64,000 nt of DNA from Alkaliphilus peptidifermentans DSM 18978 (GTDB taxonomy: Bacteria; Bacillota; Clostridia; Peptostreptococcales; Natronincolaceae): NCBI RefSeq assembly GCF_900101495.1, contig NZ_FMUS01000022.1, forward strand, positions 23,534-87,533, read 5' to 3'. Below are positions 50,123 through 58,381 of the stretch, one piece after another; position 1 is the stretch's first letter, and each line of letters opens with the position of its first letter. A model generated the notes under the pieces. It was not told where the DNA came from. It saw only the letters and a program-made list of their open reading frames with translations, and did no database searches. The translations under genes and the position numbers were made by a program.

Positions 50123-50901
50123 AGCTCCATCAGCTCCTCATCCTTTATATCTGTAATAAACATATGACCAGGAGCATGAGTAATAACTAGCTCTGGTTTT
50201 GCCCTCATAATTGCCACCTGTGGAGTAACCCCACAAGCCCAAAAAACAGGCACCTCATCTTTATTAATTGTAACTCCATCACCAAAATCAGGATTTTCAA
50301 GATCATTTATTCCTATATCCTCAGGATTACCTACATGAATTGGTGCTCCATGAACCTTCGGAAATTTAGAGGTTATTTCAATTGCTTTATCTACAAGTTG
50401 TCGAGGTATTGGTCTCATGCTTACCACCATTGTGCCATTAAATATTCCTGCCGGCTTACAAGGTATATTTGTAGTATACATTGGTACATTTCTTTCCTCT
50501 TCTATATGTCTAATAGGTATTCCAGACTTCATTAATGCACTCTCAAATGTAAAGCTACAGCCTAATAGAAAGGATACAAAGTCATCCTGCCAATATTCAA
50601 CTATGCTAGACACTTCTTTAGTCATTACTCCATTTTCATAAATTCTATATTTAGGTAAGTCTCTTCTCAAGTCACCAGTATCTGCCGTAAGGACAGGCGT
50701 AAATTTTCCTTTTTCACAGACATCCAGCACCGGACAAGGCTTTGGATTTCTGTGACAAAACAGAAAAAAATCTAATGCATATTGATAGGGTAATATTACT
50801 AAGTTAGCTTGCGTGTAGCCTGGTGCAAGGGCAGGTGTAGGACCTGTCCATTTTTCTTCCCTTATTAGCTTCCTTGCTATTTCTCCAGTATTAATTACCA
50901 T
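50119..50901 (-). CDS. DUF1445/YcsI-family putative hydro-lyase
   Basis: A 260-residue DUF1445 protein (TPALAPGYTQANLVILPYQY, FFLFCHRNPKPCPVLDVCEK, FWACGVTPQVAIMRAKPELV). In several organisms DUF1445 is fused to, or encoded beside, DUF4392. It overlaps that gene by 4 bases here, so it probably acts with it in glutamate cyclisation or epimer handling. The ATG at 50901 follows GGAGG; an upstream codon at 50979 is spurious. Confidence 0.88.
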   Translation of the reverse strand: MVINTGEIARKLIREEKWTGPTPALAPGYTQANLVILPYQYALDFFLFCHRNPKPCPVLDVCEKGKFTPVLTADTGDLRRDLPKYRIYENGVMTKEVSSIVEYWQDDFVSFLLGCSFTFESALMKSGIPIRHIEEERNVPMYTTNIPCKPAGIFNGTMVVSMRPIPRQLVDKAIEITSKFPKVHGAPIHVGNPEDIGINDLENPDFGDGVTINKDEVPVFWACGVTPQVAIMRAKPELVITHAPGHMFITDIKDEELMEL

Positions 50902-51367
50902 TTGTCTGCCTCCTTCGTTATACACATATATTATACAACAATTATTAAAATTGTCCCTTAAATAATTTCGAAAATCCATTCAAGTTTTGTATAATTATAT
51001 TTAGATGTGAATATATAATATAATTCTTACCCCTTAACTACATTATAATATTTATAATTTTCAGTTAAATGTGATTCTTTTAGTATTAATCTGTAGTTTT
51101 TTGAGGTGTAAATAGTATAAATGTACTAGCAGACTATTTACGATTCATTGTATAATATTGAAATTTCAATTCATTTCATTATTTCTTTAAATAGAATCGT
51201 ATTGTTATATAATAAGATTAATGTAATTTTTAAAAATTGGTAATTCATTTTATATATATTTTTTAATTTTTCTACTAAATTATATTGTATAATTACTTAT
51301 ATATATCAATTGTTTACCAAGAAGATAGAATTTCTATCTTTTATATAAAAAATAAGGGGGAAAAAAA
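50902..51367. promoter_or_regulatory. Divergent control region between DUF1445 and TRAP-TAXI operons
   Basis: About 470 bases with no gene. A 9-bp inverted repeat, GTAAATAGT/ACTATTTAC, spans 51108-51141. AAGATAGAA-T-TTCTATCTT (51322-51340) lies just before the TAXI ribosome-binding site and may be an operator or leader hairpin. The promoters are not clearly assignable in the AT-rich sequence. Confidence 0.55.
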
Positions 51368-52324
51368 ATGAGAAAGATTAAAACTATTTCTTTATTATTA
51401 ATTTGTGTCCTATTGGTGGCAGCATTTGCTGTAGGATGCGGAGCTAAGGAAGAACGTCTTGCAGTTGCAACTGGCGGTACTTCAGGAGTTTATTATCCAT
51501 TAGGTGGAGCATTTGCAAATATCATTTCTGAAAAGGTCGGCGGAGTTACTGCTAACGCTGAATCTACAGGAGCATCTGTAGAAAATGTTAATCTATTGAA
51601 CAAAGGTGATGTTGACTTTGCTATGGTTCAAAATGATATTTCATACTATGCATTCAATGGTGTTGAAATGTTTGATGAGCAAGAGCCTATGAAAAACCTT
51701 AGAGGTTTAGCAACTCTTTATCCTGAGACAATTCAGATTGTAGCAGCTGGTAATGCCAATATTGCCTCAGTAGAAGATTTAAGAGGAAAGCGTGTAGCTG
51801 TTGGTGCACCTGGTAGTGGAACTGAAGCTAATGCTCGACAAATTTTAGCTGCATATGGTTTAACATATGATGACATTCAAGCTGACTATTTATCCTTTGG
51901 TGAAGCAGCTGACAACTTAAAAGATGGACACGTTCAAGCTGCCTTTGTTACAGCTGGTACACCTACAGCAGCAATAACTGACTTAGCTACTACTCATAAT
52001 GTTAATTTAGTACCAATTCCATCAAATATAGCTCAAAAGTTAATTGCTGACTACCCATACTATGCTGAAGTAACAATTCCTGCAGGAACATATAGAAATC
52101 AAGATGAAGATATTAATGCTGTAGCTGTTATGGCTATGCTTACAGTAAGAGCTGGTCTTTCAGATGATGTAGTGTATAATATAACTAAAGCTCTGTTTGA
52201 AAACCTTGACTCTTTAGCTGCTGCACATGCTAGAGGTGGAGACATTAGTATTGATACTGCGTTAAATGGAATGTCTTTAGAAATTCATCCAGGAGCACAG
52301 CGTTACTATAATGAAGTTAAGTAA
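51368..52324 (+). CDS. TRAP transporter TAXI-family substrate-binding lipoprotein
   Basis: A 318-residue TAXI-type receptor with a lipobox (AFAVGCG) at residues 19-25. Typical motifs are ATGGTSGVYYPLGGAFANII, NAESTGASVENVNLLNKGDV, FAMVQNDISYYAFNG and GAPGSGTEANARQILAAYGL. TAXI receptors are known for glutamate-type ligands. Divergence from the 5-oxoproline genes suggests glutamate, 5-oxoproline or a related acid as substrate. AAGGGGG precedes the ATG. Confidence 0.92.
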   Translation: MRKIKTISLLLICVLLVAAFAVGCGAKEERLAVATGGTSGVYYPLGGAFANIISEKVGGVTANAESTGASVENVNLLNKGDVDFAMVQNDISYYAFNGVEMFDEQEPMKNLRGLATLYPETIQIVAAGNANIASVEDLRGKRVAVGAPGSGTEANARQILAAYGLTYDDIQADYLSFGEAADNLKDGHVQAAFVTAGTPTAAITDLATTHNVNLVPIPSNIAQKLIADYPYYAEVTIPAGTYRNQDEDINAVAVMAMLTVRAGLSDDVVYNITKALFENLDSLAAAHARGGDISIDTALNGMSLEIHPGAQRYYNEVK

Positions 52325-52865
52325 TAATAAAGTTGGGAAAGGGTATCGATTATTTCGATGCCCTCACCTATTCATTACTTTTTTATTTTTAATAGTTATT
52401 ATATTTATTTGCTTTATTGTTCGACCTGTATATTCCGTTAAATTATATAGTGAAAATACTACAATTAATCAATTTATAGTAAAAGAAAATAGTGAAATCT
52501 ATATTGATTACACCCACTCAGTTATGAAAACTCCTGTAAGGGATGTTTTTGAAATTAAAAGGAATAATACTTTTTTACTAACCAGAACTGAGTATAGTTC
52601 ATTTGGAGCTGGATTGCCTACTGAGAATTATGGCACCATAAAGTTAGTAGATGGAGTTTATATAAATAGTGGAATCAATAAAGAGTTAACAAATATATCT
52701 CTAAGAGTTGGAGTAATTGCCAACCATCGACTATCCTTTGAGGATGGACGATCAATATATTTAAAGGATTATGTAGAAGGTGGTAGTTTAATCACCATAA
52801 AACCTGTAAGAATTAGCAAATTGCAGGCTTTCTTTATTGAAGGGAGGAATCGCAGTGGAAGATAA
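52311..52865 (+). CDS. DUF1850 domain protein
   Basis: A 184-residue protein with one N-terminal membrane helix (FITFLFLIVIIFICFIV) and a DUF1850 domain (SEIYIDYTHSVMKTPVRDVF, GVIANHRLSFEDGRSIYL). DUF1850 genes usually sit between TAXI receptor and fused permease genes, as here. The function is unknown, perhaps periplasmic or membrane-linked substrate handling. The ATG overlaps the receptor gene by 14 bases and lacks a strong ribosome-binding site. Confidence 0.8.
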   Translation: MKLSNNKVGKGYRLFRCPHLFITFLFLIVIIFICFIVRPVYSVKLYSENTTINQFIVKENSEIYIDYTHSVMKTPVRDVFEIKRNNTFLLTRTEYSSFGAGLPTENYGTIKLVDGVYINSGINKELTNISLRVGVIANHRLSFEDGRSIYLKDYVEGGSLITIKPVRISKLQAFFIEGRNRSGR

Positions 52866-54816
52866 ACAAAAACGCATTCAAGACAGTGTAACAGAAAATA
52901 TAAATGTTGATGAAAAGCTGGCAGAGTTTGATACATCATCAAATACTCGTAATATGAAGGGCTTCATAGCAAAACTAATAACCGCCCTGGCAATCTTTAT
53001 GTCTATTTTTCATCTCTACACTGCCGGTATGGGTACTTTTTTAGCTATGAAGCAAAGAGCTTTTCACTTATTATTTGTACTTGTATTAGGATTTTTAATG
53101 TATCCAATAAGTAAAAAATCTAATAAAACAAAAATTCCCTTTTACGATTGGATCTTCTCAGGTGCAGGTATCGCAGTAACCACCTATATTTTGATTAATT
53201 TTGAAGGTTTAATAAGACGTGGTGGAATACCAAATAACCTAGATATCTTTATGGGTATTGTTGCCATATTGCTTGTACTAGAAGTTACCCGCAGAAGTAT
53301 TGGTCCAGAGCTTCCTATTATTGCTATTGTATTTATTGCATATGTATTTTTAGGACCATATTTGCCCGGTGCTTTAGGTCACAGGGGATATAGTTTAGCT
53401 AGAATAGTTAATCAGCTTTATATGACAACTGAAGGCTTGTTTGGTACTCCTTTAGGTGTATCAGCTACCTTCGTATTTATGTTTATACTATTTGGATCCT
53501 TTTTAGAAATTACTGGTGTTGGCCAATTCTTTATAGACGTTGCATTTGCAGCGGCTGGTCATAGAAAAGGTGGTCCTGCTAAAGCAGCAGTTCTTGCCAG
53601 TGGATTTATGGGTTCAATCTCAGGAAGTTCTATTGCCAACACCGTTACTACAGGAGCTTTTACCATACCACTTATGAAGAAGGTTGGTTATAAGCCAAAT
53701 TTTGCAGGAGCAGTGGAAGCAGCAGCTTCTACCGGCGGACAAATTTTACCACCTGTAATGGGTGCAGCTGCATTTATTATGTCAGAGTTTACTAATATTC
53801 CATATATTAGAATTGTTGTAAGTGCAACTGTTCCAGCATTATTGTATTATTTAGGTGTTACAATTATGGTACATCTTCAGGCTTCAAAGCAAGGCCTTGA
53901 AGGTATTCCAAAGAATGAATTGCCTGATTTAAAAAAGACTTTTAAAATGGGCTTCCATCTTCTTATACCCCTTGTATCTGTTGTTGTGTTTTTAATAAGA
54001 TTCTCACCACTAAAAGCAGCTTTCTTTAGTATCCTTCTAGCTTTAGTAGTAAGCTTTTTTAGAGCACATACAAGGATTAAGTTTAAGGATTTATTATATG
54101 CTTTAGAAGATGGTGCAAAAAAAGCCGTCAGCGTTGCATCGGCATGTGCTTGTGCTGGTATTATTGTTGGTATCGTAACCCTTACTGGTTTAGGTCTTAC
54201 CTTTGCAAACCTAATTGTAAGCTTGGCTGGAGGAATGCTTTTACCTACCTTATTCCTTACAATGATCGCTTCTATAATACTTGGAATGGGGCTTCCTACA
54301 ACAGCTAAGTATATCGTACTTGCTACGATGGCAGCACCTGCTTTAGTAGAGCTTGGGGTTCCACTTATAGCCGCCCACTTATTTATTCTATACTTCGGTG
54401 TTATTGCCGACGTTACACCACCAGTTGCCTTGGCAGCATATGCTGGTGCTGGAATAGCAGGTGGCGACTCCTTTAAAACTGGATTAAATGCTTTAAAACT
54501 AGGGTCAGCTGGCTTCCTCATTCCTTTTATATTTGCAATTAGCCCTACCCTACTATTAATAGATGTAACATTTGTACAGGCGGTAGTTGCTATAGCTACA
54601 GCATGTTTAGGTATAGTTGCCTTTGCCAGTGGTGTACAAGGGTATTTCTTGACCCACACCAAGATATATGAAAGAATTATGTTTATAATAGCAGCCTTAT
54701 TACTGATTCATCCAAACGTAATGGTTGACTTTATTGGTCTTGCGTTAGTGGCAGCACCAATGGCAATGCAATATATTAGACATAAGAAAGAAAAGCTTGT
54801 TGTTTCTAATAGTTAA
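52855..54816 (+). CDS. TRAP transporter permease, 4TM/12TM fusion
   Basis: A 653-residue fused DctQ-DctM-type permease: N-terminal small-subunit region (about residues 50-180) followed by the large subunit with SGFMGSISGSSIANTVTTGA, EAAASTGGQILPPVMGAAAF and GMGLPTTAKYIVLATMAAPA. It uses a sodium gradient to drive uptake with the TAXI receptor. GTG at 52855 follows GAAGGGAGG; a TTG in frame at 52837 precedes that site. It overlaps the DUF1850 gene by 11 bases. Confidence 0.93.
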   Translation: MEDKQKRIQDSVTENINVDEKLAEFDTSSNTRNMKGFIAKLITALAIFMSIFHLYTAGMGTFLAMKQRAFHLLFVLVLGFLMYPISKKSNKTKIPFYDWIFSGAGIAVTTYILINFEGLIRRGGIPNNLDIFMGIVAILLVLEVTRRSIGPELPIIAIVFIAYVFLGPYLPGALGHRGYSLARIVNQLYMTTEGLFGTPLGVSATFVFMFILFGSFLEITGVGQFFIDVAFAAAGHRKGGPAKAAVLASGFMGSISGSSIANTVTTGAFTIPLMKKVGYKPNFAGAVEAAASTGGQILPPVMGAAAFIMSEFTNIPYIRIVVSATVPALLYYLGVTIMVHLQASKQGLEGIPKNELPDLKKTFKMGFHLLIPLVSVVVFLIRFSPLKAAFFSILLALVVSFFRAHTRIKFKDLLYALEDGAKKAVSVASACACAGIIVGIVTLTGLGLTFANLIVSLAGGMLLPTLFLTMIASIILGMGLPTTAKYIVLATMAAPALVELGVPLIAAHLFILYFGVIADVTPPVALAAYAGAGIAGGDSFKTGLNALKLGSAGFLIPFIFAISPTLLLIDVTFVQAVVAIATACLGIVAFASGVQGYFLTHTKIYERIMFIIAALLLIHPNVMVDFIGLALVAAPMAMQYIRHKKEKLVVSNS

Positions 54817-54837
54817 TTAAACTCTTAGAAAATCAAA

Positions 54838-54863
54838 AAAGAAACCTTCGGGTTTCTTTTTTT
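54838..54863 (+). terminator. Intrinsic terminator of the TRAP operon
   Basis: AAAGAAACC/GGTTTCTTT with a TTCG tetraloop and a run of T residues, about 22 bases after the permease stop. Confidence 0.92.
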
Positions 54864-54938
54864 GTATAATTTTTCACGGATCGACGAGTCATAAACCCAT
54901 ACATATATTTATAATTACTCATTGCTTTTCATTACTAA

Positions 54939-56015
54939 TTACTCATTGCCTTCTATAATATCATCTATTACCCTCAATAGCTCTTGAATTTCTGCTAGAC
55001 TTCTTTCGGCCATATGGGCAATCCTAAAGGTTTTATCCTTTAACTCCCCATAACCATTAGATATCATATACCCTTCTTCTTTAAGTCGTTTATTTAAGTC
55101 ACTAATATCCACCTGGCGACTATTTTTCACAGTAGTGAGGGTGTTTGAAGCAAATTCTTCTTCAGGAAACAATTCAAATCTATCCTTAGCCCACTGTCGA
55201 GTGTAGTTTGCCATTTCAGCATGTCGATTAAAGCGGTTTTCTAAACCCTCCTTAAGTATTTTATCTAGTTGATAATCCATTGCATACATAATTGAAAGTA
55301 CTGGTGTAGATGGGTACTGATGATCCTTTTTTTGTATATACTCATATAAAGCTAAAAGGTCCAGATACAGCCCACGATTTTCAACTTTCTTAGCAGCCTC
55401 AGCTGCCCTCTGAGAAAATGAGCATATAGATAGTCCTGGAGGTAATCCTAAACATTTTTGCGTAGAGGTTATACATATATCTACCCCCAGCTTATCTACT
55501 TCAATCTTTGTTCCTCCCATAGAGCTTACTGTATCAAGGCAGAATACTACCTCTGGATATTTTTTAATAACCTCTGCTATTTCATTAACCGGATTCATTA
55601 TACCAGTAGAGGTTTCGTTATGTGTAATTGCTATTAAATCGTATTTCCCTGTAGATAGGGCATTATCAACATCCTTCGGCCTTGTTGCACTCCCCCATTC
55701 AGTTGCAAACAAATCAGCTGGAACTCCATTGGAAGTAGCCATTTTATGCCATCTATCACCAAAGGCACCAACTGAAAAAACAGCTGCTCGCTTTCCTGTA
55801 CAGGATTTTACAGCACCTTCCATCAACCCACTTCCTGATGAGGTGGACAGTAGTATTTGATTATTGGTGTACATTATTTTCATCATTTTCTTCGTTATAT
55901 TTCTTTGAAGCTTCGATGCCTCCTTAGTTCTATGACCCATCATAGGAAGTGACATCCTTTGAAGTACATCTTCTTCAACATCAACAGGACCTGGTATAAA
56001 AAGCTTTAAATTCAA
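54939..56015 (-). CDS. Class V aminotransferase (alanine-glyoxylate/serine-pyruvate type)
   Basis: A 358-residue PLP enzyme. FIPGPVDVEEDVLQRMSLPM starts the small domain; SGSGLMEGAVKSC, DTVSSMGGTKIEVDKLGVDI and the PLP lysine in TSTQKCLGLPPG are visible. It begins with TTG behind GGGGGAG. Likely reactions are alanine/serine with glyoxylate or pyruvate, or 2-aminoethylphosphonate type. It is convergent with the TRAP operon and is not clearly linked to it. Confidence 0.88.
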   Translation of the reverse strand: MNLKLFIPGPVDVEEDVLQRMSLPMMGHRTKEASKLQRNITKKMMKIMYTNNQILLSTSSGSGLMEGAVKSCTGKRAAVFSVGAFGDRWHKMATSNGVPADLFATEWGSATRPKDVDNALSTGKYDLIAITHNETSTGIMNPVNEIAEVIKKYPEVVFCLDTVSSMGGTKIEVDKLGVDICITSTQKCLGLPPGLSICSFSQRAAEAAKKVENRGLYLDLLALYEYIQKKDHQYPSTPVLSIMYAMDYQLDKILKEGLENRFNRHAEMANYTRQWAKDRFELFPEEEFASNTLTTVKNSRQVDISDLNKRLKEEGYMISNGYGELKDKTFRIAHMAERSLAEIQELLRVIDDIIEGNE

Positions 56016-56125
56016 TTGATACTCCCCCTCTTATTGATTGTTTATATATTTTGAATATTATAAACTTAATTATCTTCGTATTATTATACATTATTTACTA
56101 TATTTATGATAGTATAAAGTTAAAT

Positions 56126-56154
56126 AAAAAAGAGCCAGTTCATGATTCTGACTC
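56126..56154 (-). terminator. Intrinsic terminator of the LiaF/PspC operon
   Basis: On the minus strand GAGTCAG/CTGGCTC (one G-U pair) with a 9-nt loop is followed by TTTTTTA, 60 bases after the DUF5668-type gene. Confidence 0.7.
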
Positions 56155-56213
56155 ACAGTAACTTTAAACCTTCAATAATTTAATTGTTTGCTAAGTTTTG
56201 ATTGCTCTTTATC

Positions 56214-57110
56214 CTATCTTCTTATTATGTTTATATTAGCTACTCCTGCATCTATCTCAATAATTGCCTTACTTAAAGCTTCCTCATATCCAGGTGAAAT
56301 ATAATAGTCTCCTGTATTGCTCCAACCAAGTCTTGCTATATTGGTCTTATTTAAACCTCCAGCCACTTTAATTTTAGCTCCCATGCTTTTACTTAGTATA
56401 ATATCTAAATTAGATGCTCCACCATCAATTTTAATTTCTGTTAAAGGACTATTATCTCCAAGTATTAATTCAAGGTTTCCTGCTCCAATTTTGATATCTA
56501 CATCCTTCACTTCTAATTCTTGAAGATTCATTGACCCTGAAATAGCACCTATATCTGCATTAATACTCCATGGAATATCTTTATTTAAATAAAACAAATA
56601 ATGGGAACCACCTCGTTCAAACAGACTTATTCCACTTGACTTTGATTCAAAGCTTAAAATAGAGCGCTTATGATTATTCCTTTGATCCAAACGGTGATTA
56701 ACATATCTTTTATCAATAGCTGCTTCTACTAGTCTAATATGATGATCTGATGCTCCTATATCGAATCTAAGGCCCCCAAGCTTAAGATTTAACTCAGCCG
56801 TTTCTGCTGCATAGTGTTTCTCAATGGTTAGATGATCTAACCCACTGGTACTACTTTTATACCCTGTATCATAGTAAATCCCATAACCTATTATGATCCC
56901 GAAAAATAGTATCCATGTTATGGCAGATATAATAGTATTATTTTTGAAAATGATGTTTATACCAAATACCACTAAAATTAAAGGCCATAGCTGAATAAAG
57001 CTATTAAAAACTGACCAACTTAGGAATCCTAAATTTATTAGTAGGAAGATAGTTCCTATTGATATCAACAGGATTCCTCCTATTATTTTGTCCCGATCCA
57101 CAGGAATCAC
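56214..57110 (-). CDS. LiaF-like membrane protein with adhesin-type beta domain
   Basis: A 298-residue protein: three or four N-terminal membrane segments in the LiaF/DUF5668 style (GGILLISIGTIFLLINLGFL, LWPLILVVFGINIIFK), then a beta-helical DUF4097-like domain (IKIGAGNLELILGDNSPLTE, IKIDGGASNLDIILSKSM). LiaF homologues restrain LiaRS envelope-stress signalling. It overlaps the PspC gene by 4 bases, and a NarL-type two-component pair lies upstream. Confidence 0.82.
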   Translation of the reverse strand: MIPVDRDKIIGGILLISIGTIFLLINLGFLSWSVFNSFIQLWPLILVVFGINIIFKNNTIISAITWILFFGIIIGYGIYYDTGYKSSTSGLDHLTIEKHYAAETAELNLKLGGLRFDIGASDHHIRLVEAAIDKRYVNHRLDQRNNHKRSILSFESKSSGISLFERGGSHYLFYLNKDIPWSINADIGAISGSMNLQELEVKDVDIKIGAGNLELILGDNSPLTEIKIDGGASNLDIILSKSMGAKIKVAGGLNKTNIARLGWSNTGDYYISPGYEEALSKAIIEIDAGVANINIIRR

Positions 57111-57529
57111 TTCCTTCCGTTAATTATTACGTAAAATCCAATTGCTATTAATACTACAGGCCAAAACATTCTTATGCTAAGCCAATGGAATCCAAATATG
57201 TTTTTACTGAACATTAATCCCCCAGCCGCCACTAGTCCCAATCCAATAATGATATTATTATTTTCATTTCTAGAAGTTCCAGTTCTTTTATCATCATTAC
57301 TTTTATCAGCTTCATAATATTCTGCCGTAGTATTGCTATTGTATGAAATCGGTCTTTCCGTCATAATTATTGCTGCTATTACATACACTATTAACCCTGC
57401 TCCACCTGTAAATGTAAACAAGACCCATAGTAATCTAACAATTGTTGGATCAACATCAAAATACTCTGCTACTCCACCACATACTCCTGCTAATTGCTTA
57501 TCCTTTGATAGATATAATCTTTTTTTCAT
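57107..57529 (-). CDS. PspC domain protein
   Basis: A 140-residue protein: the PspC motif (LYLSKDKQLAGVCGGVAEYF, VDPTIVRLLWVLFTFTGGAG) with membrane segments, then an acidic linker and two C-terminal hydrophobic stretches. PspC proteins respond to membrane stress. It is coupled to the LiaF-like gene. A palindrome at 57599-57616 lies in its upstream region. Confidence 0.87.
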   Translation of the reverse strand: MKKRLYLSKDKQLAGVCGGVAEYFDVDPTIVRLLWVLFTFTGGAGLIVYVIAAIIMTERPISYNSNTTAEYYEADKSNDDKRTGTSRNENNNIIIGLGLVAAGGLMFSKNIFGFHWLSIRMFWPVVLIAIGFYVIINGRK

Positions 57530-57598
57530 ATTATCTCTTGCTCCCTTCTGTTAATCCTTAAGATATTAGAAAAAACCTTCTTAATATCTTTTTCTATT

Positions 57599-57616
57599 AA
57601 TTAATACGTATTAATT
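57599..57616. promoter_or_regulatory. Perfect 18-bp palindrome upstream of the PspC operon
   Basis: AATTAATACGTATTAATT is a perfect palindrome, 70 bases upstream of the PspC start codon. It may be an operator for the adjacent response regulator or another factor. Confidence 0.5.
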
Positions 57617-57748
57617 TTAAATTTGTCTATTGACTATTAAAAAACTTCTATACATTCTTTTTTTAACTCTAAGGCTTATTAGCTATATCAAAAATTCTAC
57701 TATTATTCAAAATTACAGTTTGAAAAGTTAATAGGATAAGTGCATATA

Positions 57749-58381
57749 TTATTTTAGAGATTTTTGCTTATTCCAAAATATTGCTGCTTCGGTTCTGTTG
57801 TTTACTCCTATTTTTTGCATAATTTTACTAACATAATTCCTAACTGTTTTTTCTGCAATAAAAAGAATTTCACCTATTTCCTTATTAGTTTTACCTACAC
57901 TGATTAATTCAAGAATTTCTACATCTCTTGGTGTTAATAGGTTGCTAATGTCTTCCTTTTTACCCTTTAGCTCCTTCAATATTCCTTCTGTAACGGATGG
58001 ATCTAAGTAAGCAGCACCATTATAAACCTCAATTATTGCCTTAATAATCCTGCTGCTTTCAACATTTTTTAGAAGATAACCACCCGCTCCTGCCTTTATG
58101 GCTTCAATTACGATATGATCTTCTGCGTATGCAGTTAATATAATAATTTTTATTTCGCTATTCAATTTTAACATCTCTCTACAGCCTGTAATGCCGTCAC
58201 CGTCTGGAAGCTTTATATCTAAAAGAACAATATCAGGCTTCAAATCAATAACCATTCTATAAGCTTCTTTTAAGTTTTCTGCTTCACCACAAACAGTCAA
58301 ATTTTCATTTCGTTCAATTAATGATCTAATACCACATCTAACAATTGCATGGTCATCTACAAGTAGTATTTTAATTTTCAT
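57749..58381 (-). CDS. Response regulator, NarL/LiaR family
   Basis: A 210-residue regulator: receiver domain (residues 1-120; ILLVDDHAIVRCGIRSLI, phosphoacceptor Asp in IVLLDIKLPDGDG, Lys in GGYLLKNV) and a LuxR-type helix-turn-helix (about 148-205; LTPRDVEILELISVGKTNKE, AEKTVRNYVSKIMQKIGVNN). ATG at 58381 follows GGAGGAGGG. It overlaps the sensor kinase gene by 11 bases and should be its partner. Likely targets are the adjacent LiaF/PspC genes. Confidence 0.92.
   Translation of the reverse strand: MKIKILLVDDHAIVRCGIRSLIERNENLTVCGEAENLKEAYRMVIDLKPDIVLLDIKLPDGDGITGCREMLKLNSEIKIIILTAYAEDHIVIEAIKAGAGGYLLKNVESSRIIKAIIEVYNGAAYLDPSVTEGILKELKGKKEDISNLLTPRDVEILELISVGKTNKEIGEILFIAEKTVRNYVSKIMQKIGVNNRTEAAIFWNKQKSLK

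Noticed and set aside
53877..54662. A 261-codon minus-strand open frame opposite the TRAP permease gene
   Set aside because: It is the antisense shadow of a strongly recognised permease. The encoded protein is low-complexity and has no ribosome-binding site.
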